NCBI RefSeq assembly: GCF_003148625.1
Contig: NZ_QGGO01000022.1
Coordinates: forward strand, 1-64,000
Direction: 5' to 3'
Length of the DNA stretch: 64,000 nucleotides
From: Arcicella aurantiaca
GTDB lineage: Bacteria; Bacteroidota; Bacteroidia; Cytophagales; Spirosomataceae
Shown here: positions 46,214 through 54,775 of the stretch, one piece after another
Position numbering within the stretch: position 1 is the first letter of the stretch
How the letters are laid out: each line of letters opens with the position of its first letter
The notes under the pieces: model-generated
What the model saw: the letters and a program-made list of their open reading frames with translations, nothing else
What the model was told of the DNA's origin: nothing
Databases searched by the model: none
Program-made: the position numbers and the translations under genes

Positions 46214-46780
46214 TCAATTTAATCTCCTCACAATCAAACTATTAATTACTTCAAAAAACTGCAAAGGCTTCATCGTTCGCCAATTATTCACATTCAATGT
46301 ACCGCCCATATTGACGTAAATATCAAGGTTATATTTAGCAAATTCTCTTTCTACGTGTTCTTGAAAATTACAAGCCGCAATCCAACCATCTTCCACATCT
46401 TCAAACCATTCAGCATAATATTCATCGTCTGAACCGTGAAAATTTAAAACATTTTCGCCCAATAAAATGAATTTATTGATACCTTGATACGTAAGATGGT
46501 CGATAACTTCACGCTTAAAAAACATGATGTCATTGTGTAGCGTATCATTCCATTCTCCAAACATTTCGATGATGGCAAATTTGCGGTCATAATCAGCAAA
46601 AAGGATTTTACAATAAAGCGTTTCCGAGCCAATTTCATCCCACATTGGGTGAATATAATAACCGTAAATGGTGTTTTCGTAATAATCCAAATTATAAAGT
46701 CGCTCATAAAAAGGTGAGCGTGGGTCACGGGAAGCCACATAAAACTCTTCCCAACGATAATGAGGTTCAAGGTCTTGCAT
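46214..46780 (-). CDS. conserved hypothetical protein
   Basis: 188 residues, acidic and rich in Tyr, Trp and Phe (HYRWEEFYVASRDPRSPFY; DEYYAEWFEDVEDGWIAACN). No signal peptide, membrane segment or catalytic motif is seen; a soluble alpha/beta protein is likely (KFILLGENVLNF; NLDIYVNMGGTLNV). The family is not recognised. Composition and codon use look like its neighbours, so recent transfer is not indicated. Confidence 0.75.
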   Translation of the reverse strand: MQDLEPHYRWEEFYVASRDPRSPFYERLYNLDYYENTIYGYYIHPMWDEIGSETLYCKILFADYDRKFAIIEMFGEWNDTLHNDIMFFKREVIDHLTYQGINKFILLGENVLNFHGSDDEYYAEWFEDVEDGWIAACNFQEHVEREFAKYNLDIYVNMGGTLNVNNWRTMKPLQFFEVINSLIVRRLN

Positions 46781-47127
46781 TAATTATATTTTGGTTATAA
46801 TGGGGTTGGGATTTGGTTATTAGCATTTTATTCTACCAAAGAATCATTTTCAGACATTTGAACAAATTCAAAAATGCCGTTTAAATTTTAAGTATTCGGG
46901 TAAAATTAGTTTATGTTTGAAAGGGTTATAATTTACTGATTAACAACACCCTATAATACTAATGCCTAACAACTAAACCCTAAAACCTACTTTCTTATAG
47001 TTTTCAACGATATATTTTTCTATTTTGTTACACCAAATGACAATCTTTTACGGAGAAAACAGCAATCAGAGTCAGGTTTAAATCATTGAAGTATTTAGGC
47101 TCACGAAAAATGTTTTAACTTTACAAC
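46781..47127. other. 347-bp gap with GGGGTTGGGATTT-type words
   Basis: Near 46802-46830 it carries GGGGTTGGGATTTGGTTATT and near 46962-46992 the complement-like CTAACAACTAAACCCTAAAAC, giving a weak long-range inverted repeat. No ORF is supported. The last part should contain the gpsA promoter, but no clear TAnnTTTG is found. Confidence 0.5.
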
Positions 47128-48153
47128 ATGACAGAAATACCAGCATTTAAAAAGAATCTCCCCACCCAAATTGCAGTATTGGGTGGTGGTAGTTGGGCTA
47201 CGGCAATCATTAAGATTTTAACCGAAAATAACGTAAAAATCAAATGGTGGTTACGCCGTAAATCTGACGTAGATTTTATCAAAAAATACAACCACAATCC
47301 GTCATATTTGACAGATGCTCCACTAAATCCACGTAAAGTAAAAGCATATTATAAAATGTACGATGCCCTTCAAGGGGTTGACTATGTGATATTGGCTGTA
47401 CCTGCGGCGTTTATTCCCGATGCCTTGAAAAACTTAACTCGCAATCATTTTGCGGGTAAAAAAGTTGTTTCGGCAATTAAAGGGATGATTCCCGAAGAAA
47501 ATATGCTGGTGACCGACTGGATGGAAAAAGTCTTTGGCGTACCCATTACGCAAATGTGCGTGATAGCAGGACCTTGCCATGCAGAAGAGGTTGCACAAGA
47601 AAAACAATCGTATTTGACTATTGGCTCGCCTAATATTCAATTGGCTCAGGAATTTTCAAACTTGATGACTTGCCGATACATTCAGGCAAATCCTGTGGCA
47701 GATTTATACGGTGTTGAATACTGTGCGGTTATTAAAAATATTGTGGCTATGGCTTGTGGAATTACGCACGGACTGGGTTTTGGAGACAATTTCCAAGCCG
47801 TGATGGTTTCTAATGCGATGCAGGAAATCAAACGTTTTTTAGACATTGTTTATCCACAAGTAAATAGAGATTTACACAGTTCTGGCTATTTGGGTGACTT
47901 ATTGGTAACGGCTTATTCGCAATTTTCAAGAAACCGAACTTTCGGAAATATGATTGGTCGGGGGTATTCGGTAAAGTCGGCACAAATAGAAATGAACATG
48001 GTTGCCGAAGGATATTACGCTGTGAAAAGTATTTATAAAATCAATGAACAGCATGATGTAGAAATGCCTATTATTGATTCGGTTTATAGAATTCTTTATG
48101 AAAAAGCTAATCCAATGGCTGAAATTGGCGTTTTGAAAGGATTTTTAAAATAG
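47128..48153 (+). CDS. gpsA: glycerol-3-phosphate dehydrogenase (NAD(P)+)
   Basis: Makes sn-glycerol 3-phosphate from dihydroxyacetone phosphate for phospholipid synthesis. 341 residues. Nucleotide-binding loop GGGSWATA at 19-26, VISAIKGM-type motif (VVSAIKGMIPEE), YCAVIKNIVAMACGI with the catalytic Lys, and a DLLVTAYSQFSRNRTFG segment that matches the family block around GDLxxTC. The first glycine of the usual GAG motif is kept and the second position is Gly rather than Ala. Confidence 0.96.
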   Translation: MTEIPAFKKNLPTQIAVLGGGSWATAIIKILTENNVKIKWWLRRKSDVDFIKKYNHNPSYLTDAPLNPRKVKAYYKMYDALQGVDYVILAVPAAFIPDALKNLTRNHFAGKKVVSAIKGMIPEENMLVTDWMEKVFGVPITQMCVIAGPCHAEEVAQEKQSYLTIGSPNIQLAQEFSNLMTCRYIQANPVADLYGVEYCAVIKNIVAMACGITHGLGFGDNFQAVMVSNAMQEIKRFLDIVYPQVNRDLHSSGYLGDLLVTAYSQFSRNRTFGNMIGRGYSVKSAQIEMNMVAEGYYAVKSIYKINEQHDVEMPIIDSVYRILYEKANPMAEIGVLKGFLK

Positions 48154-48257
48154 AAATTAACGTATTTGGTGATTAGTTATTGGTGATTAGAAAACTGGTA
48201 AAATGCTTATTATCAATCTATTATATCATGTGTAATTACCAGATAAATTTGAGAATC

Positions 48258-48380
48258 TAAGTACAAGGACGATTTAAGAACGGTTCGCCGTAGCGATTAC
48301 GATTTACGATTATCATAAACTTGATTATCAATGGTTTGTGAGATTTTAAAATGTTGTTTTATTTTGTCTCATTACTTACT
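48258..48380 (+). ncRNA. conserved 3'-element, copy B (after gpsA), long form
   Basis: The 67-nt core is 48314-48380. A 5' extension (TAAGTACAAGGACGATTTAA at 48258, then TTTACGATTAT at 48303) matches copy C except for 22 extra nt (48281-48302). The stem CATAAA / TTTGTG keeps pairing through a T-G pair. The gene before it on this strand is gpsA. Confidence 0.5.
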
Positions 48381-48390
48381 CACATATTTG

Positions 48391-48422
48391 AGAATAGCCA
48401 ACTTTTAAAAGTTGGCTATTCT
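48391..48422. terminator. perfect 16-bp palindromic hairpin
   Basis: AGAATAGCCAACTTTT and AAAAGTTGGCTATTCT are adjacent and fully complementary. It lies 11 nt after conserved element copy B. Confidence 0.75.
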
Positions 48423-48441
48423 GATTTTAGGAATTATTAGG

Positions 48442-48483
48442 GACTGATGCAAAATTAAAATGTATTTTAATTTTGCATCAGTC
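48442..48483. terminator. perfect 19-bp hairpin
   Basis: GACTGATGCAAAATTAAAA pairs without mismatch with 48465-48483 across a TGTA loop. It sits between convergent gpsA and the DUF4382 gene, 58 nt from the stop of the latter. With the conserved element, the other hairpin and the repeat at 48508 it accounts for the gap 48154-48540. Confidence 0.8.
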
Positions 48484-48507
48484 ATTGATAACTAAGCTCA
48501 TGAAAAT

Positions 48508-48540
48508 ACTAAATCCTAACACCTAAATCCCAAAACCTAC
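48508..48540. repeat. AAATCCTAACACCTAAATCC fragment
   Basis: Complement-type words of the GGGATTTAGG family, adjoining the stop codon of the DUF4382 gene. A TTAGTTATTGGTGATTAG fragment of the other text family lies near 48170-48190. Confidence 0.5.
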
Positions 48541-49518
48541 TTACAAAGATAAAAAGCCTAAAATGGTTACGTTCAGCGTTACAGACGCATTAGCTTTTAC
48601 TGAAACGCTATTCAAACTAATTAAGCTATTAATATTAGCCATACTTTGTAAAGAGAATTGACCGCTTCCCGAATTTTTGTAATTGGCAAATTGAAGTTCG
48701 TAGTCGCCTTCTTCCAAAAATGCTAAATTATAATTCCCATTTCCGTCGGCTACGCAACTGGTTACAGCATTTTTAAATTGTACGTTTCCACTGCCTTGTC
48801 CTTTCGTTTCCGAAGATGAATAAGTCCCTTTTTTGTAAGCGTAAACAATCAACTTACTGTTGGTTTCTTTGTAATTGGCACAAGTTCCTTTAATTGCCCC
48901 AGCTTGTGCTTTTACCAACACACGAGTAGAAGCGTTTAAGTCGCCAGAACTCACAAAGCGATAGCCTCCCGAAGCACTTCCATTTTCATCCATTACGGCT
49001 TTCCGAATGTCAAAATCAAGTACCAAATTGGTTTGCTGATTTTCTTTTACTTCAAAAGCTTTTGAGCTTACTACTTCCGTTTGTCCCGTCACTGAACCTG
49101 TCAAATTATACTTGGTGTTATCAGTAGCCAAAGCATAACAACCCGGAGCATTTCCGTTTTGGTCGGTAGCATTATCCAAAATCAAGGAAATATTATTGTA
49201 TGAACCTGTTTTGATATTTCCCAAACCTAAAGCTGCCACATTTCCATTTTGATACGCCGATAATTCAATTGTTTTCTTACCGCTAAATCCACTAAATTTC
49301 TTACCGTCAATTCTTACTTCTGTTACCGTTACAAATGTACCTTTTAAGTTTGCATCGTCAGAAGGAGCATCTGTGATTTCTACATTTACCGACCCTTGTA
49401 CGCCCGTTGTTGTGTCGTCAGGACTTACAGAATCTTCTGTTTTTTTGCAAGATTGTGTTACGAAGGTTGCCATCAAAATGGTCATTACAGCCAAGAAGCT
49501 TTTCTTTAATTTAATCAT
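48541..49518 (-). CDS. DUF4382 lipoprotein
   Basis: 325 residues with a lipoprotein signal (LMATFVTQSC, Cys24). The domain at about 43-190 (GSVNVEITDAPSDDANLKGT, VTVTEVRIDGKKFSG) matches DUF4382 as I know it. The C-terminal part (about 205-325) looks like a carboxypeptidase-like beta-sandwich that would bind or present at the surface (GNGNYNLAFLEEGDYELQF). Function unknown. Last gene of a minus-strand group of envelope proteins. Confidence 0.85.
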   Translation of the reverse strand: MIKLKKSFLAVMTILMATFVTQSCKKTEDSVSPDDTTTGVQGSVNVEITDAPSDDANLKGTFVTVTEVRIDGKKFSGFSGKKTIELSAYQNGNVAALGLGNIKTGSYNNISLILDNATDQNGNAPGCYALATDNTKYNLTGSVTGQTEVVSSKAFEVKENQQTNLVLDFDIRKAVMDENGSASGGYRFVSSGDLNASTRVLVKAQAGAIKGTCANYKETNSKLIVYAYKKGTYSSSETKGQGSGNVQFKNAVTSCVADGNGNYNLAFLEEGDYELQFANYKNSGSGQFSLQSMANINSLISLNSVSVKANASVTLNVTILGFLSL

Positions 49519-49652
49519 GTTTGTTGTTTGTTTGATTTAAAAAACAAACGAAAACAACTATTTGTCAGATTGCTTTCAATGAGTAAACGGTCTATTTTTG
49601 AAAACAAAAAATAGTAATCAACTCAAAATCAACAATTTAAAAAAAACAGCTT

Positions 49653-50273
49653 TTATACACGTTCTCTGATACGTTTGAACCTCCTCTTAAACTGATAACG
49701 GGCTACTGCTTCAACGGCAAAAACCATATCTTCGGTTTTGTTTTCACTTAAAAACTTGGTTTGAAGCCCCAAACCAAAGCTTTTTGAAATGGGATAAATG
49801 TAACCTGCCGAAAACTGTAAATTTGAAAATGCCATTGTAGAACTTTCTGATTGATTGCCAAGTGCATTTGCCAAAGCATGATGAATAGAAACGCCCGTAG
49901 CCGCAGAAGCATAAAACCGTTTAAAAATCCGCATTTGCACACAAAATAAAATGGGCGTTACGGATAAACTGGCGGTATTTACATTTCTTCCTTCCGACAA
50001 TTGGACTTCATAAATTTGATAATGTCCTGCTTCAATTCCCAAACTCAAACGATGTTCGGGTTCCCACATAAAACGGACAGAAGAGCAACTGAAATTTTGT
50101 CGTAATCCTACCCTTCGGGAGTCAATTTGTAAGGTATTTATGTAATGACTAACGCCTGTTCCTGCGGTAATGCTCACGCCTCTGGCTACGCTATCACGGG
50201 TATTCCATGTTTTTTGAGCCATTCCCACCTGAGCCATTGAGCAAATGAATAGTATGTATAATATTTTCCTCAT
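49653..50273 (-). CDS. predicted outer membrane beta-barrel protein
   Basis: 206 residues; signal peptide MRKILYILFICSMAQVGMAQ. The mature part has amphipathic strands typical of small barrels (GVSITAGTGVSHYINTLQID; LQFSAGYIYPISKSFGLGLQ; VFAVEAVARYQFKRRF) but ends in a basic segment rather than a terminal aromatic. Starts 4 nt after the GDPD gene stop, so the two are cotranscribed. The family is not recognised. Confidence 0.7.
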   Translation of the reverse strand: MRKILYILFICSMAQVGMAQKTWNTRDSVARGVSITAGTGVSHYINTLQIDSRRVGLRQNFSCSSVRFMWEPEHRLSLGIEAGHYQIYEVQLSEGRNVNTASLSVTPILFCVQMRIFKRFYASAATGVSIHHALANALGNQSESSTMAFSNLQFSAGYIYPISKSFGLGLQTKFLSENKTEDMVFAVEAVARYQFKRRFKRIRERV

Positions 50274-50277
50274 GGTA

Positions 50278-51582
50278 TTATCTCAAATAATGATAGTAAG
50301 CTACGATGGTCGGATAATTCGTCAGAATACCGTCAAAATCACCTTCTCGAACGTATTTTTTGATGAAAGCCTCATTGTCTAATGTCCAACAAAAAACCTT
50401 TCTATTTTGGGCGTGCATTGTATTTACTTCGGGCGTTAATAAACCCAAAGTCCACCTTGGAGCCCAAACTTGTGCATTAATATTCGTCACATCATCAACG
50501 GTCAATTCACATAATGATGGAACAGTCTGATAATTTGGATAAGTCTTGAAGAAATCTAACACTTGTTGTTCGGGTAAGCCGATGTAAATGGATAAATCTC
50601 GATTTTTCTGTTTGGCACGCTCCAGCATTTTTTGCTGAATCGGAATAACTTTCGCCATTGCATTATTGACCGATTTCATATCCAACCAAACCACATTCAA
50701 ACTTGTACTATCAACAACTTTCAAAAGGGCATCTTCCAAAGTAGGGATTTTCTCTCCATTGACTAAGCGAATAAATCTTGATATTTCGGCAAAAGTATAA
50801 TCTGCAATTGGACCATTGAAAGGGCTTTTTTTTGTCAATCTAATATTAATATCTTCATCATGATACAGCACTGGCACATTGTCTTTGGTTAATCTCACAT
50901 CAATCTCAATGCCCGTTGAACCAAAATTTTCTGTAAAACCAATCATTTCTAAGGTATTTTCAGAAATGGATAATAAGTCTGACGTTCTTCCACCCGAACG
51001 ATGGGCTAAAATTTTGAAATCATCTTTTAAAACTTTCTTTGAAAATGGTCTTACATAAACCATTTCAAATTCTTCTTTCGCTGAATTATTCCCAAAACCG
51101 TAACTTCCTTTTATTATCAAATTAGGTACTCGTGCTTGATTTTGGCTCAAAATAACATTGCTCCCATCACTTGGATTTAGTTGTAAATTAAAACCTCCCG
51201 TTTCGCTATTCAGAGCGTATCGCCAATAACCATAAACGTAAATTGAGGAATCTTTTTTAACGCCTTTGGTCACGGCATAAAGTCCGTTTATTCCTCCGAA
51301 AATGGATAAATTATTTTGATTATTCCATTTCAAAATAAGCGTATCTCCAAAAACAGCACGTCCTTTCGTAACCTTGTAAATTCCTTCTAATTTTTGTTTT
51401 GAAATTGCACTTAATGATTGCCCATCGCTAATGGGGGGCGTAATATTTACCGTTTCGGGGAGGTCATAATCGTTGCAACTACTCAGGAAAGCAATAAGTA
51501 TGAGCAGGATAACGCAGGTAGCGTTTTGAACGCTACCTGCGTCTGTATTTTTAAACGTTTTATAAAATTTATATTCTTTCAT
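50278..51582 (-). CDS. glycerophosphodiester phosphodiesterase family lipoprotein
   Basis: 434 residues from ATG at 51582; a TTG two codons upstream is less likely. The lipobox is LSSC (Cys36). Residues about 50-170 are a beta-rich region of unknown role. The GDPD domain from about 185 has LAHRSGGR (catalytic His-Arg), GIEIDVRLTKDNVPVLYHDE (Glu, Asp, His) and VFCWTLDNEAF. It would hydrolyse glycerophosphodiesters at the envelope. A perfect palindrome encodes DAGSVQNAT in the n-region of the signal peptide, which is therefore unusually long. Confidence 0.9.
   Translation of the reverse strand: MKEYKFYKTFKNTDAGSVQNATCVILLILIAFLSSCNDYDLPETVNITPPISDGQSLSAISKQKLEGIYKVTKGRAVFGDTLILKWNNQNNLSIFGGINGLYAVTKGVKKDSSIYVYGYWRYALNSETGGFNLQLNPSDGSNVILSQNQARVPNLIIKGSYGFGNNSAKEEFEMVYVRPFSKKVLKDDFKILAHRSGGRTSDLLSISENTLEMIGFTENFGSTGIEIDVRLTKDNVPVLYHDEDINIRLTKKSPFNGPIADYTFAEISRFIRLVNGEKIPTLEDALLKVVDSTSLNVVWLDMKSVNNAMAKVIPIQQKMLERAKQKNRDLSIYIGLPEQQVLDFFKTYPNYQTVPSLCELTVDDVTNINAQVWAPRWTLGLLTPEVNTMHAQNRKVFCWTLDNEAFIKKYVREGDFDGILTNYPTIVAYYHYLR
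51512..51542. repeat. perfect palindrome inside the GDPD signal-peptide codons
   Basis: ACGCAGGTAGCGTT and AACGCTACCTGCGT are complementary over 14 bp with a TTG loop. The element is of intergenic type and is read in frame as part of the signal peptide. Confidence 0.9.
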
Positions 51583-51616
51583 AAACAAGCTAACTTCTTA
51601 AAAATCAAAAAATTGA

Positions 51617-51652
51617 ACTACTAACCCCCAACCCCTAAAACCTAAGACCTAT
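51617..51652. repeat. CTAACCCCCAACCCCTAAAA family fragment
   Basis: Text-like C/A-rich sequence adjoining the stop codon of the 245-residue outer membrane protein gene. It belongs to the same family as 25613 and 55556. Confidence 0.55.
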
Positions 51653-52386
51653 TTAATAATCAATCCCAAGAAAAACTCTATGTTGTGATATTTTCGATTG
51701 AATGACGTAAAGGCAGGCCAAACTGGATAATAATATTTCACATAATTATCCCGACAACCAACTATCATCACATGGTTTGCCCAAAGGCGTTGCTCAACAT
51801 ATACGCCTAACGCCCCGCCATTGAAAAAATCCTTAAATTCTGTCACTTTTATACCGCCTGCCGTGGTGTTTATGTAGGTAATTGCATTAAGTTCTGATTT
51901 CACCGTAATAGCAACATCTTTTACTTTAAATCCAATGGAAGCATTGGGATAATGCGACCAAGCAGAGGTTCTATTATCAAAACCGTATTGGGTTAATGCT
52001 CCGAAAATAAAACCTACATCGTAGCCCATTTTGGCAGAAAAAACTTTGCCTTGTTTGTTCCAATGCAAGCCTCCACGCACCTGATTTGCCATATAAATTG
52101 AACTGATATTTACAGAAGCATCAAAACCTTTGGGAAGCCCGATAGTTGCGTACAAATCAATTAAAGGAATTCGTAGTGCAGATTCTACATAATCTAAAGG
52201 GAATTTTGTGGAAGAAAGTCCTACCGCTGCTTTTAATTCCCCTGATTTCCACACATGAGGAAGTACAAAACTGTTCTTTTCGATGTTAAATACTCTTCTC
52301 GGACGCACAGAAATACTGTCAGTTTGGGCAGCCAAATTGAGGGTAAGAAAAGTCAAAAGAAAGAGTTGTATAAATCGTAAATTCAT
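51649..52386 (-). CDS. predicted outer membrane protein
   Basis: 245 residues; signal peptide MNLRFIQLFLLTFLTLNLAAQ. The rest alternates like a beta-barrel (GELKAAVGLSSTKFPLDYVE; GFIFGALTQYGFDNRTSAWS) with several Trp and Tyr. No family is recognised. First gene of a minus-strand group with the GDPD lipoprotein (66 nt downstream) and a second barrel protein, so the group may build or remodel the outer membrane. Confidence 0.7.
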   Translation of the reverse strand: MNLRFIQLFLLTFLTLNLAAQTDSISVRPRRVFNIEKNSFVLPHVWKSGELKAAVGLSSTKFPLDYVESALRIPLIDLYATIGLPKGFDASVNISSIYMANQVRGGLHWNKQGKVFSAKMGYDVGFIFGALTQYGFDNRTSAWSHYPNASIGFKVKDVAITVKSELNAITYINTTAGGIKVTEFKDFFNGGALGVYVEQRLWANHVMIVGCRDNYVKYYYPVWPAFTSFNRKYHNIEFFLGLIIK

Positions 52387-52518
52387 ATAAATTGAGCCAA
52401 GAAATCATTGGAATGTGGTTAGGGAATTAAAAGTTTATAAGAAATTGTGCTTGTTATCGAAAAACGTTGTTTCGCTTTCACTCATTTACCCATAAAACTA
52501 AAACTCATTATAGACTGC

Positions 52519-52624
52519 GACATAACTTTATTAGAAGTAAAATTTAATAATTTGGCTCAACTTCCCGAAAGTTTAACCCCTAACGGAGTTATTTCGGGAA
52601 GTTCCAATTCCAATAAGTTATGTC
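52519..52624. repeat. nested inverted repeat, AACTTCCCGAAA copy 2
   Basis: Outer arms GACATAACTT / AAGTTATGTC (52519-52528, 52615-52624) and inner arms AACTTCCCGAAA / TTTCGGGAAGTT (52559-52570, 52592-52603). The inner arms are identical to those at 36281-36314. Confidence 0.8.
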
Positions 52625-52713
52625 ATACTCTATAACTATTTAATCCCGCACAAGTTTACATTAAAAATTGTGCCTTTCTCAAATACTTCGTATAAATCTC
52701 AGCAGAAGCCCTG

Positions 52714-52721
52714 TATCTTTG
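52714..52721 (+). promoter_or_regulatory. ABC-F gene promoter, -7 element
   Basis: TATCTTTG followed by GCACC, as is common in Bacteroidota promoters, 66 nt before the ATG. Confidence 0.55.
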
Positions 52722-52786
52722 CACCTTATTTCATTCTTAAAAAGAATATTAGCGTTTAGAACAAACCTAAATACTAATTCCCAAAT

Positions 52787-54427
52787 ATGATTTCAGTAGA
52801 TAATGTAACGGTTGAGTTCGGTGGACGAGCTTTGTTTAGTGATGTAACTTTCAACATCAACGAAAAAGATAGAATAGCCCTCATGGGTAAAAATGGAGCA
52901 GGGAAATCTACGCTCTTAAAAATTATTGCAGGAGCTGACAAAGCAACACGAGGTAAAATTTCTGCCCCTGGAGATGCCGTAATTGCGTATCTTCCTCAGC
53001 ATCTTTTGATGGAAGATGACAGCACCGTTTTTGAAGAAACGACGAAGGCTTTTTCAAAAATCTTAGATATGAAAAACGAAATTGATGAATTAAATCATCA
53101 ATTGGAAACTCGTACCGACTACGAATCTGACGAATACATGGCTATTATTGAGCGTGTTTCGGAAGTAAGTGAGAAATATTATTCTATCGAAGAAATCAAT
53201 TTTGATGCGGAGGTTGAGAAAACTTTATTGGGTTTAGGCTTTGTTCGTGCTGATTTTACTCGTAAAACATCTGAATTTAGTGGTGGCTGGCGTATGCGTA
53301 TTGAATTAGCGAAAATTCTTTTGCAAAACCCTGATTTGATTCTTTTAGATGAGCCTACCAACCACTTGGATATTGAGTCGATTCAGTGGTTAGAAGAGTT
53401 TTTGATGAATTCTGCTAAAGCCGTAATCGTTATTTCTCACGATAGAGCTTTTGTGGATAACATTACAAATCGTACCATTGAAATCACGATGGGACGTATT
53501 TACGACTATAAAGTAAACTATTCGCACTATCTCCAACTTCGCAGAGAACGTCAGGAACAACAGCAAAAACAGTTTGCGGAACAACAAAAATTCATTGCTG
53601 AAACTACTGAATTTATTGACCGTTTCAAAGGAACATATTCAAAGACTTTACAGGTACAATCAAGAGTAAAAATGCTTGAAAAATTGGATATTGTGGAAGT
53701 TGACGAAGTTGATACTTCAGCATTAAATCTTAAATTTCCGCCTGCTCCACGTTCTGGAAATTATCCTGTAATTGTGGAAGATTTAACGAAAAGTTACGGC
53801 GACCATTTAGTTTTCAAAGATGCAAGATTGACCATAGAAAGAGGCGAAAAAGTAGCTTTTGTGGGTAAAAACGGAGAAGGAAAATCTACACTTGTGAAAG
53901 CCATCATGGGTGAAATTGATTTTGAAGGCGAAATGAAATTGGGACATAATTCAATGATTGGTTATTTTGCCCAAAATCAAGCAGCACTTTTAGACGGAGA
54001 TTTAACGATTTTCCAAACAATTGATAATATTGCAGTTGGCGAAATCAGAACAAAAATCAAAGATATTTTGGGTGCATTTATGTTCGGTGGTGATGATGTT
54101 CACAAGAAAGTAAACGTATTGTCGGGAGGAGAAAGAACTCGTTTGGCAATGGTCAAACTTTTGCTTGAACCTGTAAACTTATTAATCTTAGATGAGCCAA
54201 CAAACCATTTGGATTTAAAAACCAAGGATATTCTAAAAGATGCTTTAAAGGCTTTTGAAGGAACCGTAATCTTGATTTCTCACGATAGAGATTTCTTGGA
54301 CGGACTTGCTGAAAAAGTGTTTGAATTTGGTAACAAACGAGTTTTAGAGCATTTTGAAGACATTAATGGTTTCTTGCGAAATAAGAAAATGGAGAATTTG
54401 AAGGAGATTGAGCGGAAGGGAAAATAG
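52787..54427 (+). CDS. ABC-F family ATPase
   Basis: 546-residue soluble protein with two ABC domains and no membrane segment. P-loops GKNGAGKST and GKNGEGKST; signatures FSGGWRMRIELAKILLQNP and LSGGERTRLAMVKLLLEP; both have LLDEPTNHLD or LILDEPTNHLD. The basic linker at about 245-310 (KFIAETTEFIDRFKGTYSKT) is the ABC-F interdomain arm that reaches into the ribosome. Probably a translation factor (YbiT/Uup-like) rather than an antibiotic-resistance factor; which subgroup is uncertain. Confidence 0.92.
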   Translation: MISVDNVTVEFGGRALFSDVTFNINEKDRIALMGKNGAGKSTLLKIIAGADKATRGKISAPGDAVIAYLPQHLLMEDDSTVFEETTKAFSKILDMKNEIDELNHQLETRTDYESDEYMAIIERVSEVSEKYYSIEEINFDAEVEKTLLGLGFVRADFTRKTSEFSGGWRMRIELAKILLQNPDLILLDEPTNHLDIESIQWLEEFLMNSAKAVIVISHDRAFVDNITNRTIEITMGRIYDYKVNYSHYLQLRRERQEQQQKQFAEQQKFIAETTEFIDRFKGTYSKTLQVQSRVKMLEKLDIVEVDEVDTSALNLKFPPAPRSGNYPVIVEDLTKSYGDHLVFKDARLTIERGEKVAFVGKNGEGKSTLVKAIMGEIDFEGEMKLGHNSMIGYFAQNQAALLDGDLTIFQTIDNIAVGEIRTKIKDILGAFMFGGDDVHKKVNVLSGGERTRLAMVKLLLEPVNLLILDEPTNHLDLKTKDILKDALKAFEGTVILISHDRDFLDGLAEKVFEFGNKRVLEHFEDINGFLRNKKMENLKEIERKGK

Positions 54428-54429
54428 AT

Positions 54430-54466
54430 AAAACGCCGTTGTTAGAGATTCTGACAACGGCGTTTT
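54430..54466. terminator. terminator after ABC-F
   Basis: Perfect arms AAAACGCCGTTGT / ACAACGGCGTTTT with an 11-nt loop, 2 nt beyond the stop codon. It also lies just beyond the stop of the convergent higA. Confidence 0.92.
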
Positions 54467-54472
54467 TATTGC

Positions 54473-54775
54473 TTAAAACTTTATTGATATTTCGAGTTCG
54501 CCCCCAAGTCCTTCATGAATTATCTTTTGAAGTGTTGAGAAACGAATGTCTTTTAAGTTTTTTTCAAGTTTTGAGATATAAGATTTATTTGTTCCCACTA
54601 AGTTTGCAAGTTGTTCTTGAGTCAAACCTTTTTTCTGACGTGCCTCTTGAAGAAGAACAGCAATCTTAAATGTCTGATATTCTGTTTCAAACAATTCTCG
54701 TTCAGTTGTTCCTTTTACGCCAACCTCTGAGTCTAAAAGTTGAGAAAGACTTGTTAAATTATTGCTTTTCTTCAT
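54473..54775 (-). CDS. higA: HigA-type antitoxin (XRE HTH)
   Basis: 100 residues with a helix-turn-helix at about 40-80 (LLQEARQKKGLTQEQLANLV, TNKSYISKLEKN). It overlaps the toxin gene by 17 nt in the toxin-first order typical of HigBA. It should bind and neutralise the toxin and repress the operon. Confidence 0.87.
   Translation of the reverse strand: MKKSNNLTSLSQLLDSEVGVKGTTERELFETEYQTFKIAVLLQEARQKKGLTQEQLANLVGTNKSYISKLEKNLKDIRFSTLQKIIHEGLGGELEISIKF

Larger units (their letters stand above)
52387..52786. other. 400-bp divergent gap upstream of ABC-F
   Basis: It contains the nested inverted repeat at 52519-52624 and a promoter-like site at 52714. A 62-codon open frame (52447-52635) runs through the repeat and is not supported. 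Nothing else is recognised. Confidence 0.5.

Noticed and set aside
52447-52635. 62-codon open frame upstream of ABC-F
   Set aside because: It crosses a nested inverted repeat and its peptide has no protein-like features.
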